Shown here: piece after piece, positions 53,128 to 63,121 of the stretch
How the letters are laid out: the number at the start of each line of letters is the position of its first letter
How positions within the stretch are numbered: position 1 is the first letter of the stretch
NCBI RefSeq assembly: GCF_036246005.1
Contig: NZ_CP109171.1
Coordinates: 1,290,001 to 1,354,000, forward strand
DNA from: Streptomyces sp. NBC_01723
GTDB taxonomy: Bacteria > Actinomycetota > Actinomycetes > Streptomycetales > Streptomycetaceae
Direction of reading: 5' to 3'
DNA length: 64,000 nucleotides
The notes under the pieces: generated by a model
Database searches by the model: none
What the model saw: only the letters and a program-made list of their open reading frames with translations
Told to the model about the DNA's origin: nothing
Translations under genes and position numbers: made by a program

Positions 53128-53976
53128 TCAGGCGTTCCTGTCGGACGCCTGTGTCGACTTGTCGCCCGGCACGGCGGGCCCGTCGGGGTGCTTGTCGCGT
53201 CCCAGGACCTTGCCGACCCTCTCCCCCACGCCCCACGTGGTGACCCGCCAGAGCGCCTCCACGAGGATGTCCCGGCTCATCTTGGAGTCGCCGAGCTCCC
53301 GCTCGACGAACGTGATCGGCACCTCGACGACGTGGTACCCCGCCTTGATCGCCCGGCGGGCCAGGTCGACCTGGAAGCAGTAGCCCTGGGAAGCGACCTC
53401 CTCCAGCCCGAGCCCCTCCAGGGTCTCGGAGCGGAAGGCGCGGTATCCGCCGGTGATGTCGCGCAGCGGCAGGTCCAGCGCGATCCTCGAGTACATGCTG
53501 CCGCCGCGGGAGATGATCTCGCGCGACCTGGGCCAGTTCACCACCCGGCCACCGGGCACCCAGCGGGAGCCGAGCACCAGGTCGGCGCCCTTGAGGGCGG
53601 TCAGCAGCCGGGGCAGTTCCTCGGGCTGGTGGGAGCCGTCGGCGTCCATCTCGACCAGCACGCCGTAGCCGTGCTCCAGTCCCCAGCGGAAGCCCGCGAG
53701 GTAGGCGGCGCCCAGGCCCTCCTTGCCCTTGCGGTGCAGGACCTGGACGTGATCGTCCTCCGCCGCCAGCTCGTCGGCGAGCTTGCCGGTGCCGTCGGGG
53801 CTGTTGTCGTCGGCCACGAGCACGTGGGCCTCGGGGACCGCCTCGCGCACGCGCGCGACGATCGCCTTGATGTTCTCCGCCTCGTTGTAGGTCGGGATGA
53901 TCACCAGGACCGTGCCCAGGGGACCGAACCGCCTCCCCTGCCCCGCCGCCGCGGGCGTCCCGTCGCCGTCGTTCAC
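53128..53976 (-). CDS. ppm1: Polyprenol phosphate mannosyltransferase (Ppm1/DPM1-like)
   Basis: 282 residues of glycosyltransferase family 2. VIIPTYNEAENI, VADDNSPDGTG, GKEGLGAAYLAGF, EMDADGSHQPEEL and GGYRAFRSETLEGL match dolichol/polyprenol-phosphate mannose synthases. It transfers mannose from GDP-mannose to polyprenyl phosphate for protein O-mannosylation and lipoglycans. No acyltransferase domain is fused, as in other streptomycetes. GTG at 53976 is five bases from AAGGGG; the adjacent GTG at 53979 is too close. Confidence 0.91.
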   Translation of the reverse strand: MNDGDGTPAAAGQGRRFGPLGTVLVIIPTYNEAENIKAIVARVREAVPEAHVLVADDNSPDGTGKLADELAAEDDHVQVLHRKGKEGLGAAYLAGFRWGLEHGYGVLVEMDADGSHQPEELPRLLTALKGADLVLGSRWVPGGRVVNWPRSREIISRGGSMYSRIALDLPLRDITGGYRAFRSETLEGLGLEEVASQGYCFQVDLARRAIKAGYHVVEVPITFVERELGDSKMSRDILVEALWRVTTWGVGERVGKVLGRDKHPDGPAVPGDKSTQASDRNA

Positions 53977-54502
53977 CACTGCCCCTTCGTGTCCGTACGC
54001 AGAGCACCACCTTAATCGCCGCCGCCTGCGGTGACGTGACAGGACGTGCGTACGGTGGTGTCGCTTTCCCAAGACCGGGGTAGGGATGGCCGTTTCGGAC
54101 CGTTTGCGCGGCGGATGGGGGCCCGGCGCCCTTCGGGCCGACCTGGGGCCCGCTGGCTGCGGGTCGACCTAAAGCCGTTGTCTACTGAGCGCCCGGGCCC
54201 CACCCGGGGTCACACCTCCCGACCGGCCGGAACGATCCCTCGTCATGGCGCGAGCGCTGAGCCTGGCTGCCAGTGGCGGTGCACCGGTTCGGCACACCGT
54301 CCCTGACTCAGCGGCGCCGCGACGGTGCGCGGAAGATTCCCCGGTCGGGCGTCCGGTGGTGGACCCGGCCGAACCTACCGGCCCCCCGCCGTCGCCTGTC
54401 AACAGTCGTTCCACCTGCGCCTTTTGCGTCAAAGCCCAGGTCAGCGCGGAGGACACGCACGTCGGACGCGCCCGAAGATCATCGCCCTGTCGGCCGTCGC
54501 AA
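53977..54502. other. 526-bp region with no convincing gene
   Basis: CCGTACGCA (53993-54001) and TGCGTACGG (54047-54055) form a 9-bp inverted repeat, with CACCAC and GTGGTG just beside. They lie upstream of ppm1. A minus-strand frame at 54169-54456 lacks protein-like composition or a ribosome binding site. The rest shows nothing I can name. Confidence 0.45.
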
Positions 54503-56107
54503 TCACTCGCCCGGCCGCACGAACACGGTCCGGCCGCCCACGACGGTGCGCAGGCAGACCGGCAGGTCCCGGCCCGGGGTCAGATCCGGCAGGCCCGGAG
54601 TGCCGGAGCGCGGGTCGGTGGACCAGCGGGCCACCCGGTCGTCCGGGGCCTGGACCACGAGTTCGCCGGTGCGCCACACGGCGTAGTCGGCGGGCACGCC
54701 CGGCACCAGCACTCCCGCGTCGTCGCGCCCGACCGCCCGCCAGCCGCCGCGCGTGTGCGCCGTGAACGCCGCGCGCACGGAGATCCGGTGTTCCGGCGTG
54801 TGGTGGAAGGCGGCGGCCCGGACCGTGCCCCACGGGTCGAGGGGGGTGACCGGGCTGTCGGAGCCGAAGGCGAGCGGGACCCCGGCGCGCAGCAGGGCCG
54901 CGAAGGGGTTGAGCGTACGGGCCCGCTCCGCTCCGAGCCGCCGGGCGTACATGCCGTCCTCGCCGCCCCAGAGGGCGTCGAAGGCGGGCTGGACGGAGGC
55001 GGTGAGGCCCAGTTCGGCGAAGGCGGCGACGGTCTCGGGGGTGAGCATCTCGGCGTGCTCGACGCGGTGGCGGGCGGCGCGCAGGCGGGCGAGGCCGACC
55101 TTGTCGGCGGCGGCGCGGACCCCTTCCACCACGGTGGCCACGGCGGCGTCGCCGATGGCGTGGAAGCCGGCCTGGAGGCCGGCCTCGGTGCAGGCGACGA
55201 CGTGCGCGGCGACCGCGACGGCGTCCAGGTGGGCGGTGCCGGTGTGCGCGGCGTCGGCGTACGGCTGGTGCAGGCACGCGGTGTGCGAGCCGAGGGAGCC
55301 GTCGACGAAGAGGTCACCGGCCGCCCCGACCGCGCCCAGCTCGCGCGCCCTGTCGACGTCCTGTTCGGCCCAGTAGCCGATGACCCGCGGGCCCGCCTCC
55401 TCGGCCGTCAGGCGCAGCAGACCGGTGAAGTCGTCCTCGGAGGAGATCTCCGGGCCTGCGCATTCGTGAACGGTTCCGATGCCGAGGGAGGCGGCGTGCG
55501 CGAGGGCGGCGCGCTGGGCCGCGGCGCGCTGGGCCGGGGTGACGGCGCCGAGCGCGGCGGCGCGTACGGCGTGGTGGTCGTCGCCGGTGAGCGGTCCGTC
55601 CGCACGGGCGACCCGGCCGGGGGTCAGATCGAGCAGGGCGGTGGTGACCACGGCCGAGTGGACGTCGATACGGCTGAGATAGAGGGGCCGGCCGCCGGTG
55701 GCCCGGTCCAGTTCGGCGCGGGTCGGCGGTACGCCGTCGGGCCAGCGGGCGGCGTCCCAGCCGTGTCCGAGGAGCACGCGGTCGTCCGGGCGGGCGGCGG
55801 CGAATTCGCGTACGAGGGTGAGGGCGGCCTCCCGGGTGGGGGCACCGGAGAGGTCGAGACCGGTGAGGGCGAGACCCGTCGCGGTGGTGTGCACATGTGC
55901 GTCGGTGAACGCCGGGGTGACGAGCGCGCCGTCCAGGTCGACCACCTCGTCCACGCCGTCCGCGAAGGCGTCCGCGGCGCCCTCGGAGCCGACCCAGGCG
56001 ACCTGGCCGCGCTCGACGACCATGGCCGTGGCGAAGGGGTCGGCGGGACTGTGGACCTCGCCGCGGCGCAGCAGGACGGTCGAGGACGGGGTGGTGGTCT
56101 CACTCAT
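54503..56107 (-). CDS. Amidohydrolase family protein (YtcJ-like)
   Basis: 534 residues, metal-dependent hydrolase fold. TPAFTDAHVHTTATGL carries the first metal His pair, HAIGDAAVATVVEG and HRVEHAEML further ligands, and FGSDSPVTPLDPWGTVRAA the late Asp. Length and motif order fit the YtcJ/amidohydrolase_3 group acting on unknown N-acyl or formyl amides. The ATG at 56107 is chosen over a GTG two codons earlier. It is divergent from nothing; the Lrp gene lies upstream on the same strand. Confidence 0.9.
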   Translation of the reverse strand: MSETTTPSSTVLLRRGEVHSPADPFATAMVVERGQVAWVGSEGAADAFADGVDEVVDLDGALVTPAFTDAHVHTTATGLALTGLDLSGAPTREAALTLVREFAAARPDDRVLLGHGWDAARWPDGVPPTRAELDRATGGRPLYLSRIDVHSAVVTTALLDLTPGRVARADGPLTGDDHHAVRAAALGAVTPAQRAAAQRAALAHAASLGIGTVHECAGPEISSEDDFTGLLRLTAEEAGPRVIGYWAEQDVDRARELGAVGAAGDLFVDGSLGSHTACLHQPYADAAHTGTAHLDAVAVAAHVVACTEAGLQAGFHAIGDAAVATVVEGVRAAADKVGLARLRAARHRVEHAEMLTPETVAAFAELGLTASVQPAFDALWGGEDGMYARRLGAERARTLNPFAALLRAGVPLAFGSDSPVTPLDPWGTVRAAAFHHTPEHRISVRAAFTAHTRGGWRAVGRDDAGVLVPGVPADYAVWRTGELVVQAPDDRVARWSTDPRSGTPGLPDLTPGRDLPVCLRTVVGGRTVFVRPGE

Positions 56108-56183
56108 GGACACCAGTCTCGCCCCTCACGGGGGCCGCCCGGCAGCCGGGGCGGCCACGCGGGCGAGCCGGGGCGGCCCGGAG

Positions 56184-56624
56184 TCAGACGCGTGGCGGGC
56201 GTGCCTCGTACGGCGTGGAGAGCACCACGGTGGTCCGGGTCGAGACGCCGGCCAGGGAGCGTACCCGGGCGAGCAGTTCCTCCAGTTGGTGCGGCGTGGA
56301 GACGCGGACCTTGAGGATGTAGTTCTCGTCGCCCGCCACGCTGTGGCAGGCCTCGATCTCGGGGACGCCGGCCAGGCGGTCCGCGATGTCGTCGGGGGCG
56401 CTGGGGTCGAAGGGTTTCACCGAGATGAAGGCGGTCATCGGCAGCCCGACGGCCTCGGGGTCGACGACCGCGGCGTACCCGCGGATGACGCCGCGCTGTT
56501 CCAGCCGCCGCACCCGCTGGTGCACGGCCGACGTGGACAGGCCCGTGGCCTTGCCCAGGTCGGTGTAGCTCATCCGCCCGTCCTTGACGAGCAGCTGCAC
56601 GATCTGTCGGTCCAGCTCCTCCAT
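56184..56624 (-). CDS. Lrp/AsnC-family regulator
   Basis: 146 residues. HTH: LDRQIVQLLVKDGRMSYTDLGKATGLSTSAVHQRVRRLEQRGVI (in part). RAM domain: AFISVKPF, IEACHSVAGDENYILKVRV and LVLSTPYEARP-like end (TTVVLSTPYEARP). These bind amino acids and form octamers. The ATG of MEELDRQ fits the family start. Its stop lies 76 bp before the amidohydrolase start on the same strand. Confidence 0.93.
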   Translation of the reverse strand: MEELDRQIVQLLVKDGRMSYTDLGKATGLSTSAVHQRVRRLEQRGVIRGYAAVVDPEAVGLPMTAFISVKPFDPSAPDDIADRLAGVPEIEACHSVAGDENYILKVRVSTPHQLEELLARVRSLAGVSTRTTVVLSTPYEARPPRV

Positions 56625-56891
56625 GGCGCAAGAACCTACAGTGCGGTTGATCTCCTCGGATACCTGAGCGGTCCGGGGCATGTCCGGTTCGTGATGTGAC
56701 GGGGCGTCGGCCGCGTTCGGGGCGGGGACAAATCCACCGGACGGGGCACCCGCGCCGGGCATGTGACGAAGACCACACCGCTCGAACGGTCTCCGTGATG
56801 TTCGCGTGATTACCCCGCGAAGGGGGCGGGAAGTGCTTGCTGTGGTCGAGGCCGCAGTGCCGTCACGGCCCAGCCCGAGGGGGAGAATCCC

Positions 56892-57329
56892 ATGCAGAGT
56901 CTTAAGCGCCCCGGTCGTACCGCGCCCAAGCGGCAGCAGCCGGTCGTCGAGCCCGTATCGGAGGGCGTCGAACCCGACGCCTTCGACGACGAGGACCTCG
57001 ACGCCTACGACACCTTCGAGATGTACCGGGTGATCTGCCCGGACTGCGCGCAGCCCATCGCGCTGCTGGCGGACGAGCGGGAGCTGCCGGAGCACGCGCT
57101 CTGCGCCTCTCCGTGGAATCCGTTCGGGCTCACGGTCTGCGCCGGCACCGGCCGCAGGGCCACCGAGGCCCGCCCCGCGGACGAGTCCTTCCAGCCCCAC
57201 GAGCAGGACACCGCCCTGCTGTTGACGCTCCCCCGGGGCCTCGACTGGCGGACCCAGCCCTTCTCCCACGTCGGCGGCCCGGGCTCGCGCCCGATGCGGG
57301 TGCCGACGATGCGGAGCGAAGCGGCCTGA
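56892..57329 (+). CDS. Hypothetical protein with CPDC motif (145 aa)
   Basis: Not recognised. An acidic middle (EPDAFDDEDLDAYDTFEMYRV, in part) precedes VICPDCAQPIALLADE, which looks like half a zinc knuckle; two more Cys follow (ALCASP and TVCAGTG), giving a possible four-Cys metal site. No membrane segment. A GGGGGAG site sits correctly before the ATG. Divergent from the Lrp gene across 267 bp. Confidence 0.75.
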   Translation: MQSLKRPGRTAPKRQQPVVEPVSEGVEPDAFDDEDLDAYDTFEMYRVICPDCAQPIALLADERELPEHALCASPWNPFGLTVCAGTGRRATEARPADESFQPHEQDTALLLTLPRGLDWRTQPFSHVGGPGSRPMRVPTMRSEAA

Positions 57330-57390
57330 GCCACCCGGGCGCCCCCGTTCCGGGGACGCCGCCCATATACGCCGCCCGATTCGATCACCC

Positions 57391-57427
57391 ACCCGCGCCA
57401 CGGCTCACAGGACGCCGTGGCGCGGGT
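57391..57427 (+). terminator. Hairpin after the 145-residue hypothetical gene
   Basis: ACCCGCGCCACGG (57391-57403) and CCGTGGCGCGGGT (57415-57427) are perfectly complementary around an 11-base loop, 61 bp past the stop. Confidence 0.7.
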
Positions 57428-57553
57428 CGGCGTCGACGAGCCGACGACACGTCAGGACGCCCCGGCAACCGCGCGACGGCGGCGGACACCCGCGAACTCA
57501 CGCTCGATTGCGTCCGCCGGTGACCTGTCCCCACTTCGCCGCGTTGCCCGGGT

Positions 57554-57907
57554 ATGACCCACACGTACTCGGCGACCGGGAGTCGGCGCCGCGTGTTCGT
57601 CCCGGTGCCCGCCGGACCGGTTCCGCCGGCCCCGCAGATCCCGGACCCACCCATCTACCGCGAGCTGATGCGGACCTGGGCCGACGGCGGCCGCACCCTG
57701 CCCGGGCGCCACGACCCGGAGTGGATCAGGCTCGCGGAACCCCCGCGCGGACTGGGCGACTTCTTCACCGGCGCCGACGCCCTGACCGCCGCCGACGCCC
57801 TCGCCAACGGCGACTCCCGCGTCGCCGGTGGCTTCACCGTCGCCGGCGGCTTCACCGTCACCGGCGACTTCAGCGTCCCTCGGGACCCGCGAGGTGACGC
57901 GCGATGA
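57554..57907 (+). CDS. Small hypothetical protein with C-terminal repeats (117 aa)
   Basis: Not recognised. A Pro-rich N-terminus leads to PPIYRELMRTWADGGRTLPGRHDPEWIRLAEPP, which reads like a real protein. The C-terminus holds a short repeat (GGFTVAGGFTVTGDFSV). Weak ribosome binding site. Its last 38 bp overlap the converging acyl-CoA dehydrogenase gene. It may be expressed, but this is one of the less certain genes. Confidence 0.5.
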   Translation: MTHTYSATGSRRRVFVPVPAGPVPPAPQIPDPPIYRELMRTWADGGRTLPGRHDPEWIRLAEPPRGLGDFFTGADALTAADALANGDSRVAGGFTVAGGFTVTGDFSVPRDPRGDAR

Positions 57908-59042
57908 CCATGCGCTGGATCTGATTGGTGCCCTCGACGATCTGGAGCACCTTCGCCTCGCGCATGTACCGCTCGGCCGGGAAGTCCGCGGTGTAGCCGT
58001 ACCCGCCGAGGACCTGCACGGCGTCGGTGGTCACCTGCATCGCCGCGTCGGTGCAGTACAGCTTGGCCATGGCCGCCTGCTTGGCGAACGGGCGTCCGGC
58101 GTCGCGCAGCCGCGCCGCCGTCAGGTACAGCGCACGCCCGGCCTCGATCCGGGTCGCCATGTCGGCCAGCATGAAGCGCAGCCCCTGGAAGTCGGAGATC
58201 GGCTTGCCGAACTGGCGCCGCTCGACCGCGTAGGACACCGCCTCGTCCAGCGCCGCCTGGGCCACGCCGACCGCGCAGGCGGCGATGCCGAGCCGCCCCG
58301 AGTCGAGCGCCGACAGCGCGATGGCGAAGCCCTGCCCCTCATCGCCGAGCCGGCGGTCGTCCGGGACCCGCACGCCGTCGAGGTGGATCTGCGCGGTGGG
58401 TGAGCCCTTGAGCCCCATCTTCTTCTCCGGCACCGCCGCGCTCAGCCCCTCGGCGTCGCCGGGCACCAGGAAGGCCGTGATGCCGCGCGGCCCGTCCTCG
58501 CCGGTGCGCGCCATGACGGTGTAGAAGTCCGCGATGCCGCCGTGGGTGATCCAGGCCTTGGTGCCGTCGATCACCCAGTCGTCGCCCTCGCGCACGGCCT
58601 TGGTGCGCAGCGAGGCGGCGTCGGATCCGGAGGCGGGCTCGGAGAGGCAGTAGGCGCCCACCAGACCGCCGCCGAGCATCGCGGGCAGATGGTCGGCCTG
58701 CTGCTCCTTGGTGCCGTAGGCGGCCAGCGCGTAGCAGGCGAGGGTGTGCACGCTGACGCCGAGGCCCACGGTGAGGCGGGCGGCGGCGAACTCCTCCAGG
58801 ACCTGCAGGTACACCTCGTAGGGCTGCTCGCCGCCGCCGAACTGGGCGTCGTAGGGCAGGCCGAGCAGACCGGAGTCGGAGAGCAGGGCGAAGACCTCGC
58901 GCGGGAAGCGTCCGGCGTCCTCCTCCTCGGCCGCGCTCGGGGCGATCTCACGCTGCGCGATGTCGCGGACGAGTGAGATCAGATCCCGTGCCTCGTCCGT
59001 GGGCAGTTGCCGGTCCACCGGCTGCGGGGCGCGGTCGGGCAT
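57870..59042 (-). CDS. acdH: Acyl-CoA dehydrogenase
   Basis: 390 residues. YCLSEPASGSDAASL and WITHGGIADFYTVMART are the FAD/substrate motifs, RRQFGKPISDFQGLRFMLADM and QVLGGYGYTADFPAERYMREAKVLQIVEGTNQIQR (in part) the C-terminal domain, the latter with the EGTNQIQ catalytic-base region. It oxidises acyl-CoA to enoyl-CoA. From memory, the position beside chiD matches the branched-chain AcdH of S. coelicolor; sequence alone cannot set chain type. Confidence 0.93.
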   Translation of the reverse strand: MPDRAPQPVDRQLPTDEARDLISLVRDIAQREIAPSAAEEEDAGRFPREVFALLSDSGLLGLPYDAQFGGGEQPYEVYLQVLEEFAAARLTVGLGVSVHTLACYALAAYGTKEQQADHLPAMLGGGLVGAYCLSEPASGSDAASLRTKAVREGDDWVIDGTKAWITHGGIADFYTVMARTGEDGPRGITAFLVPGDAEGLSAAVPEKKMGLKGSPTAQIHLDGVRVPDDRRLGDEGQGFAIALSALDSGRLGIAACAVGVAQAALDEAVSYAVERRQFGKPISDFQGLRFMLADMATRIEAGRALYLTAARLRDAGRPFAKQAAMAKLYCTDAAMQVTTDAVQVLGGYGYTADFPAERYMREAKVLQIVEGTNQIQRMVIARHLAGPEGR

Positions 59043-59400
59043 GGCGACGCTCTCCTCCCTGTCGGGCGCATCGGCGGACGTGCGCCTTGGGTGGAGGCGG
59101 TTCCGCCGGGTCGTTCGGGCCTGGCCGATGCTCGCACTCCCGGGTCGCGGAAGCGGCTGACCAGCGGCTGTGCGCTGTGAGTATGCCCGATTGGACGCAT
59201 GGAGTCACCAGTTAACGACCGCTTACTTCAAGAAAGGGTCCGGCCCGCCGCGAAGGGCCGGAATTCGGCCCTCCAGACGGAAAATGGTCCGCACCATTGA
59301 CCCCACTGGTCTAGTCCTTCTACGGTGACGGCCCGAACGCGTTACCGCGTTCATGCCAATCGGCGCGCGTTTCCCTCTTCCCCCCACGAGGAGACACCCG
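59043..59400. promoter_or_regulatory. 358-bp divergent region, acyl-CoA dehydrogenase / chitinase
   Basis: Contains both promoters. A perfect 8-bp stem TCCGGCCC/GGGCCGGA lies at 59239-59262, and two DasR-like sites lie at 59285-59318. No gene is supported within. Confidence 0.55.
59285..59318 (+). promoter_or_regulatory. Two DasR-box-like (dre) sites before chitinase gene
   Basis: ACTGGTCTAGTCCT at 59305-59318 closely follows the DasR consensus ACTGGTCTAGACCA. TGGTCCGCACCA at 59285-59296 keeps 9 of the 12 core bases and is itself palindromic. DasR represses chitinase genes in the absence of N-acetylglucosamine signals. Confidence 0.7.
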
Positions 59401-60651
<1,251 letters not shown>

Positions 60652-60672
60652 ACCACCCGGCGCACGGGGGCG

Positions 60673-60702
60673 GGGGCGGAGGCCGGCTCGGGCCTCCGCC
60701 CC
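60673..60702. terminator. Terminator between chitinase and TetR genes
   Basis: GGGGCGGAGGCC (60673-60684) and GGCCTCCGCCCC (60691-60702) form a perfect 12-bp stem with a 6-base loop, between converging genes and followed by TT. Confidence 0.8.
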
Positions 60703-60706
60703 TTCG

Positions 60707-61366
60707 TCAGCTGTCGCGGCGGGCGGGCTCCGGGGCCGGGTAGGCGGGGTCCAGCTCCTCGATGGCGCGCAGGGTGCCGCCGAGCGACTTGACCAGGAGT
60801 TCGCGCATGGTCTCGCGGAGCAGTTCGGGCCGGCCGATCCAGTCGAGGGTGGCGCCCTCGACGCTGCACACCCAGGCGAGCAGGCCCATGCGGGCCAGCG
60901 GCCCGATGTCGGAGCGGCCGTAGGCCCCCTCCGCGATGGTGGCGACGATGGCCTCGCGCACCCCGTCCCGGATGGCGTGCACCTCGGCGTCGAAGCCGAC
61001 CCCGCCGCTGACGATGGTCCGGTAGGCGGCCTGGTTGTGCTCGGCGTAGCGCAGGTAGCCGTCGATGGTGCGCTGCACGCGGTCCACCTGGGGCAGTTCG
61101 GTGCCCCGGGCGGCGGTGGTGACCAGGTCGGCGACGGAGTCCTGGATGATCGCCAGGTAGTAGCCCCGCTTGGACTGGAAGTAGTAGTAGATCAGCCCTT
61201 TGGCGACATGCGCCTGGCGGGCGATGTCGTCCATCGAGAGCGCGTCGTAGGACGTGTCCGCGAACAACCTCCGCCCGATGGCGATGAGTTCGGCGCGACG
61301 TGCCAGCGACCGCTCGGTGCCGCGCGCCCGGGGACGGGCGTCGGCACGTTGTTGACTGATATTCAA
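60707..61366 (-). CDS. TetR-family regulator
   Basis: 219 residues. The N-terminal HTH (AELIAIGRRLFADTSYDALSMDDIARQAHVAKGLIYYYFQSKRGYYLAI, in part) is canonical. The helical C-terminal ligand domain has no recognisable signature. Ends before the chitinase terminator. Target unknown; neither neighbour is divergent from it except the small membrane-protein gene on the same strand. Confidence 0.92.
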   Translation of the reverse strand: MNISQQRADARPRARGTERSLARRAELIAIGRRLFADTSYDALSMDDIARQAHVAKGLIYYYFQSKRGYYLAIIQDSVADLVTTAARGTELPQVDRVQRTIDGYLRYAEHNQAAYRTIVSGGVGFDAEVHAIRDGVREAIVATIAEGAYGRSDIGPLARMGLLAWVCSVEGATLDWIGRPELLRETMRELLVKSLGGTLRAIEELDPAYPAPEPARRDS

Positions 61367-61448
61367 TTTCGACCCTGGTCTCCTACGGGCAGCGGGACAT
61401 CCGCAGTATGGCAGGTCGGGTCGTGGGGCAGGTCACACGCCGGTCACG

Positions 61449-61589
61449 TCACAGCAGCCCCAGCTGAACCACGAGCATCGCGACCACCACGACGAGGGTC
61501 CATCCCATGACGTGCTCGACGATCTTCGGACCGTCGTCCTTGGGGCCGCCGGTACGGACACGGGCGGCGGTGGCGGTGTGTGCGGTCAT
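61449..61589 (-). CDS. 46-residue single-pass membrane protein
   Basis: Too short for most gene callers. The ATG at 61589 opens MTAHTATAARVRTGGPKDDG, then PKIVEHV and one membrane helix, MGWTLVVVVAMLVVQLGLL, which ends at the stop. Third-position GC is high throughout and GAAGC precedes the start. It resembles small conserved streptomycete membrane proteins, but I cannot name it. It lies 82 bp upstream of the TetR gene on the same strand. Confidence 0.65.
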   Translation of the reverse strand: MTAHTATAARVRTGGPKDDGPKIVEHVMGWTLVVVVAMLVVQLGLL

Positions 61590-61686
61590 GGCTTCTCACT
61601 GATCTCGGGCGTTCGGCGGACTCCCCCCGCGGTCCTGTCCACCTTGCCACCGACAGCGGCTTTTGCGCCGGAGACCTTGGTCACAG

Positions 61687-61722
61687 CGAGGGCCCCCGGC
61701 GGCGGTCCGCCGGGGGCCCTCG
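61687..61722 (-). terminator. Strong terminator after C39 peptidase gene
   Basis: CGAGGGCCCCCGGCGG (61687-61702) and its complement at 61707-61722 form a perfect 16-bp stem with a 4-base loop, 7 bp past the stop on the minus strand. Confidence 0.85.
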
Positions 61723-61729
61723 AGCTGCG

Positions 61730-63121
61730 TCAGCGCACGCCCACCGCCGCGAGCGCCCTGCGCTGGCGCGCGCTCGGGTGGGCCGGGAAGTACAGGTAGC
61801 AGACGCCGCCGGTGCCGGAGACGACCTTGCCGTCGGCGTTGTACCGCTTGGTCCGCAGCCAGATGTTCTCCCACTCGCGCCGCTTGTAGACGCGCCGCAC
61901 CGCCTCGTTGTCGTCGGAGGCGGGGTCGTTGGCGATCACGTCCCCGTCGGCGGTGAAGCCGATCACGGTCATCAGGTGGCCCGAGGTGCCGTACCCCGCC
62001 CCGGTCAGCTCCTTCTCCAGGAACGACTGGGACGTTATGGCCGGGATGCCGGCCGCGATCAGCGTCTCCAGGTCGGTGAGGGAGCCGAGGCGGGTCACCA
62101 CGCCCTGGAGGCCCTTGAAGGTGGCCGCGTAGGCGGCGTTGAACGGCCAGTTGCCGCAGCCGGAGTACTGGTTGTCGTACGTGCACCGGGCCGCGTGGCA
62201 GACCTGCGGGTCGGCGTAGGAGGGGTCGACCCAGGAGAGCTGGTCCTCGGTGAGCCTGCCACCCCAGTACTCGATGATCATCTGCGAGGAGGTGGGGCTG
62301 CACCAGGCCTCGCCGCCGTTGTCGTACTCGGGGTACTGGCCCTTGTGGATCTCCTGCGAGTAGCGCGGGACGCGCAGTTCCCGGGCGAGGCCGGGCGCGG
62401 AGGCCGGGACGGTGAAGCGGTCGGGGACGTCGGACCCCATCGCGCCGAGCCGCCAGACGGTGGGCGCGCTCCGCGTGCCGGGGCGCCGGTACAGGGTGAG
62501 CCGGAGCCGGTAGGAGGCCAGGCGGAGGCCCGAGGCCGCGTCGTCGACCGCGAAGGTGTCCGTCCAGACGCTGCTCCTGCCGTCGCCCTGGTCGTCGACC
62601 GAGGTGCGGCGGATGTCCTGGTCACCGTCGCCCGCCGTCCAGCGGCCCATCACGTACCAGGGCGTGTCCGTGCCGTCGGAGTAGGTGCCGCGCAGCTCGA
62701 CCTGGATCCAGGTGCCGCTCGGGGTGTGCGCGTTCCAGGAGGCGATGGCCTCCGTCGAGGGCACGGTGAGCCGGTGGACGGGCGAGGTCCAGGTGGCGTA
62801 CTCCCAGGCGGCGGTGGTGCCGGTGTGCGGGTCGGTGTAGTCGGTGGTGCCGGCCGGGGTGCCGATCGTCACGCCGGGCCGGGAGCCCGCCGCGACCCGG
62901 GCCCCCCGGGTGGTACCGCGCCGCCAGTCGCTGTAGGTCGTCCAGGCGCGGTAGTCGACCCGGCGGGCGGGGGCGCGGCCGGTGTCCCCGTCGCCACCGC
63001 CGGTGCCCGCGCCGGACGCGGCGGCCTCGGCGGTGGCCGGGACCGCGCCACCGGCGACGGCGGCCGCGGCGACTGCCGCGGCCAGGACGGCTCTGCGGGA
63101 CGGCTGTTCGGCTCTGCTCAT
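61730..63121 (-). CDS. Tat-exported C39-family peptidase
   Basis: 463 residues. The N-terminus SRRAVLAAAVAAAAVAGG has a twin-arginine motif and hydrophobic core, so Tat export is expected. A beta-rich middle (about 60-270) leads into the C39-like papain-fold domain: AWCSPTSSQMIIEYWGG (Cys nucleophile), GAYGTSGHLMTVIGF-like YGTSGHLMTVIGF (His) and VIANDPAS (Asp). Substrate unknown; cell-wall or extracellular peptides are likely. The ATG at 63121 is chosen over upstream in-frame starts that would bury the signal. Confidence 0.89.
   Translation of the reverse strand: MSRAEQPSRRAVLAAAVAAAAVAGGAVPATAEAAASGAGTGGGDGDTGRAPARRVDYRAWTTYSDWRRGTTRGARVAAGSRPGVTIGTPAGTTDYTDPHTGTTAAWEYATWTSPVHRLTVPSTEAIASWNAHTPSGTWIQVELRGTYSDGTDTPWYVMGRWTAGDGDQDIRRTSVDDQGDGRSSVWTDTFAVDDAASGLRLASYRLRLTLYRRPGTRSAPTVWRLGAMGSDVPDRFTVPASAPGLARELRVPRYSQEIHKGQYPEYDNGGEAWCSPTSSQMIIEYWGGRLTEDQLSWVDPSYADPQVCHAARCTYDNQYSGCGNWPFNAAYAATFKGLQGVVTRLGSLTDLETLIAAGIPAITSQSFLEKELTGAGYGTSGHLMTVIGFTADGDVIANDPASDDNEAVRRVYKRREWENIWLRTKRYNADGKVVSGTGGVCYLYFPAHPSARQRRALAAVGVR

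Noticed and set aside
54169..54456. A 95-codon minus-strand frame upstream of ppm1
   Set aside because: Low-complexity Arg/Gly/Ser translation, no ribosome binding site and no family resemblance.
54245..56314. A 689-codon frame antisense to the amidohydrolase
   Set aside because: Gly/Ala/Arg-rich with no domains; the minus strand carries the metal-ligand motifs.
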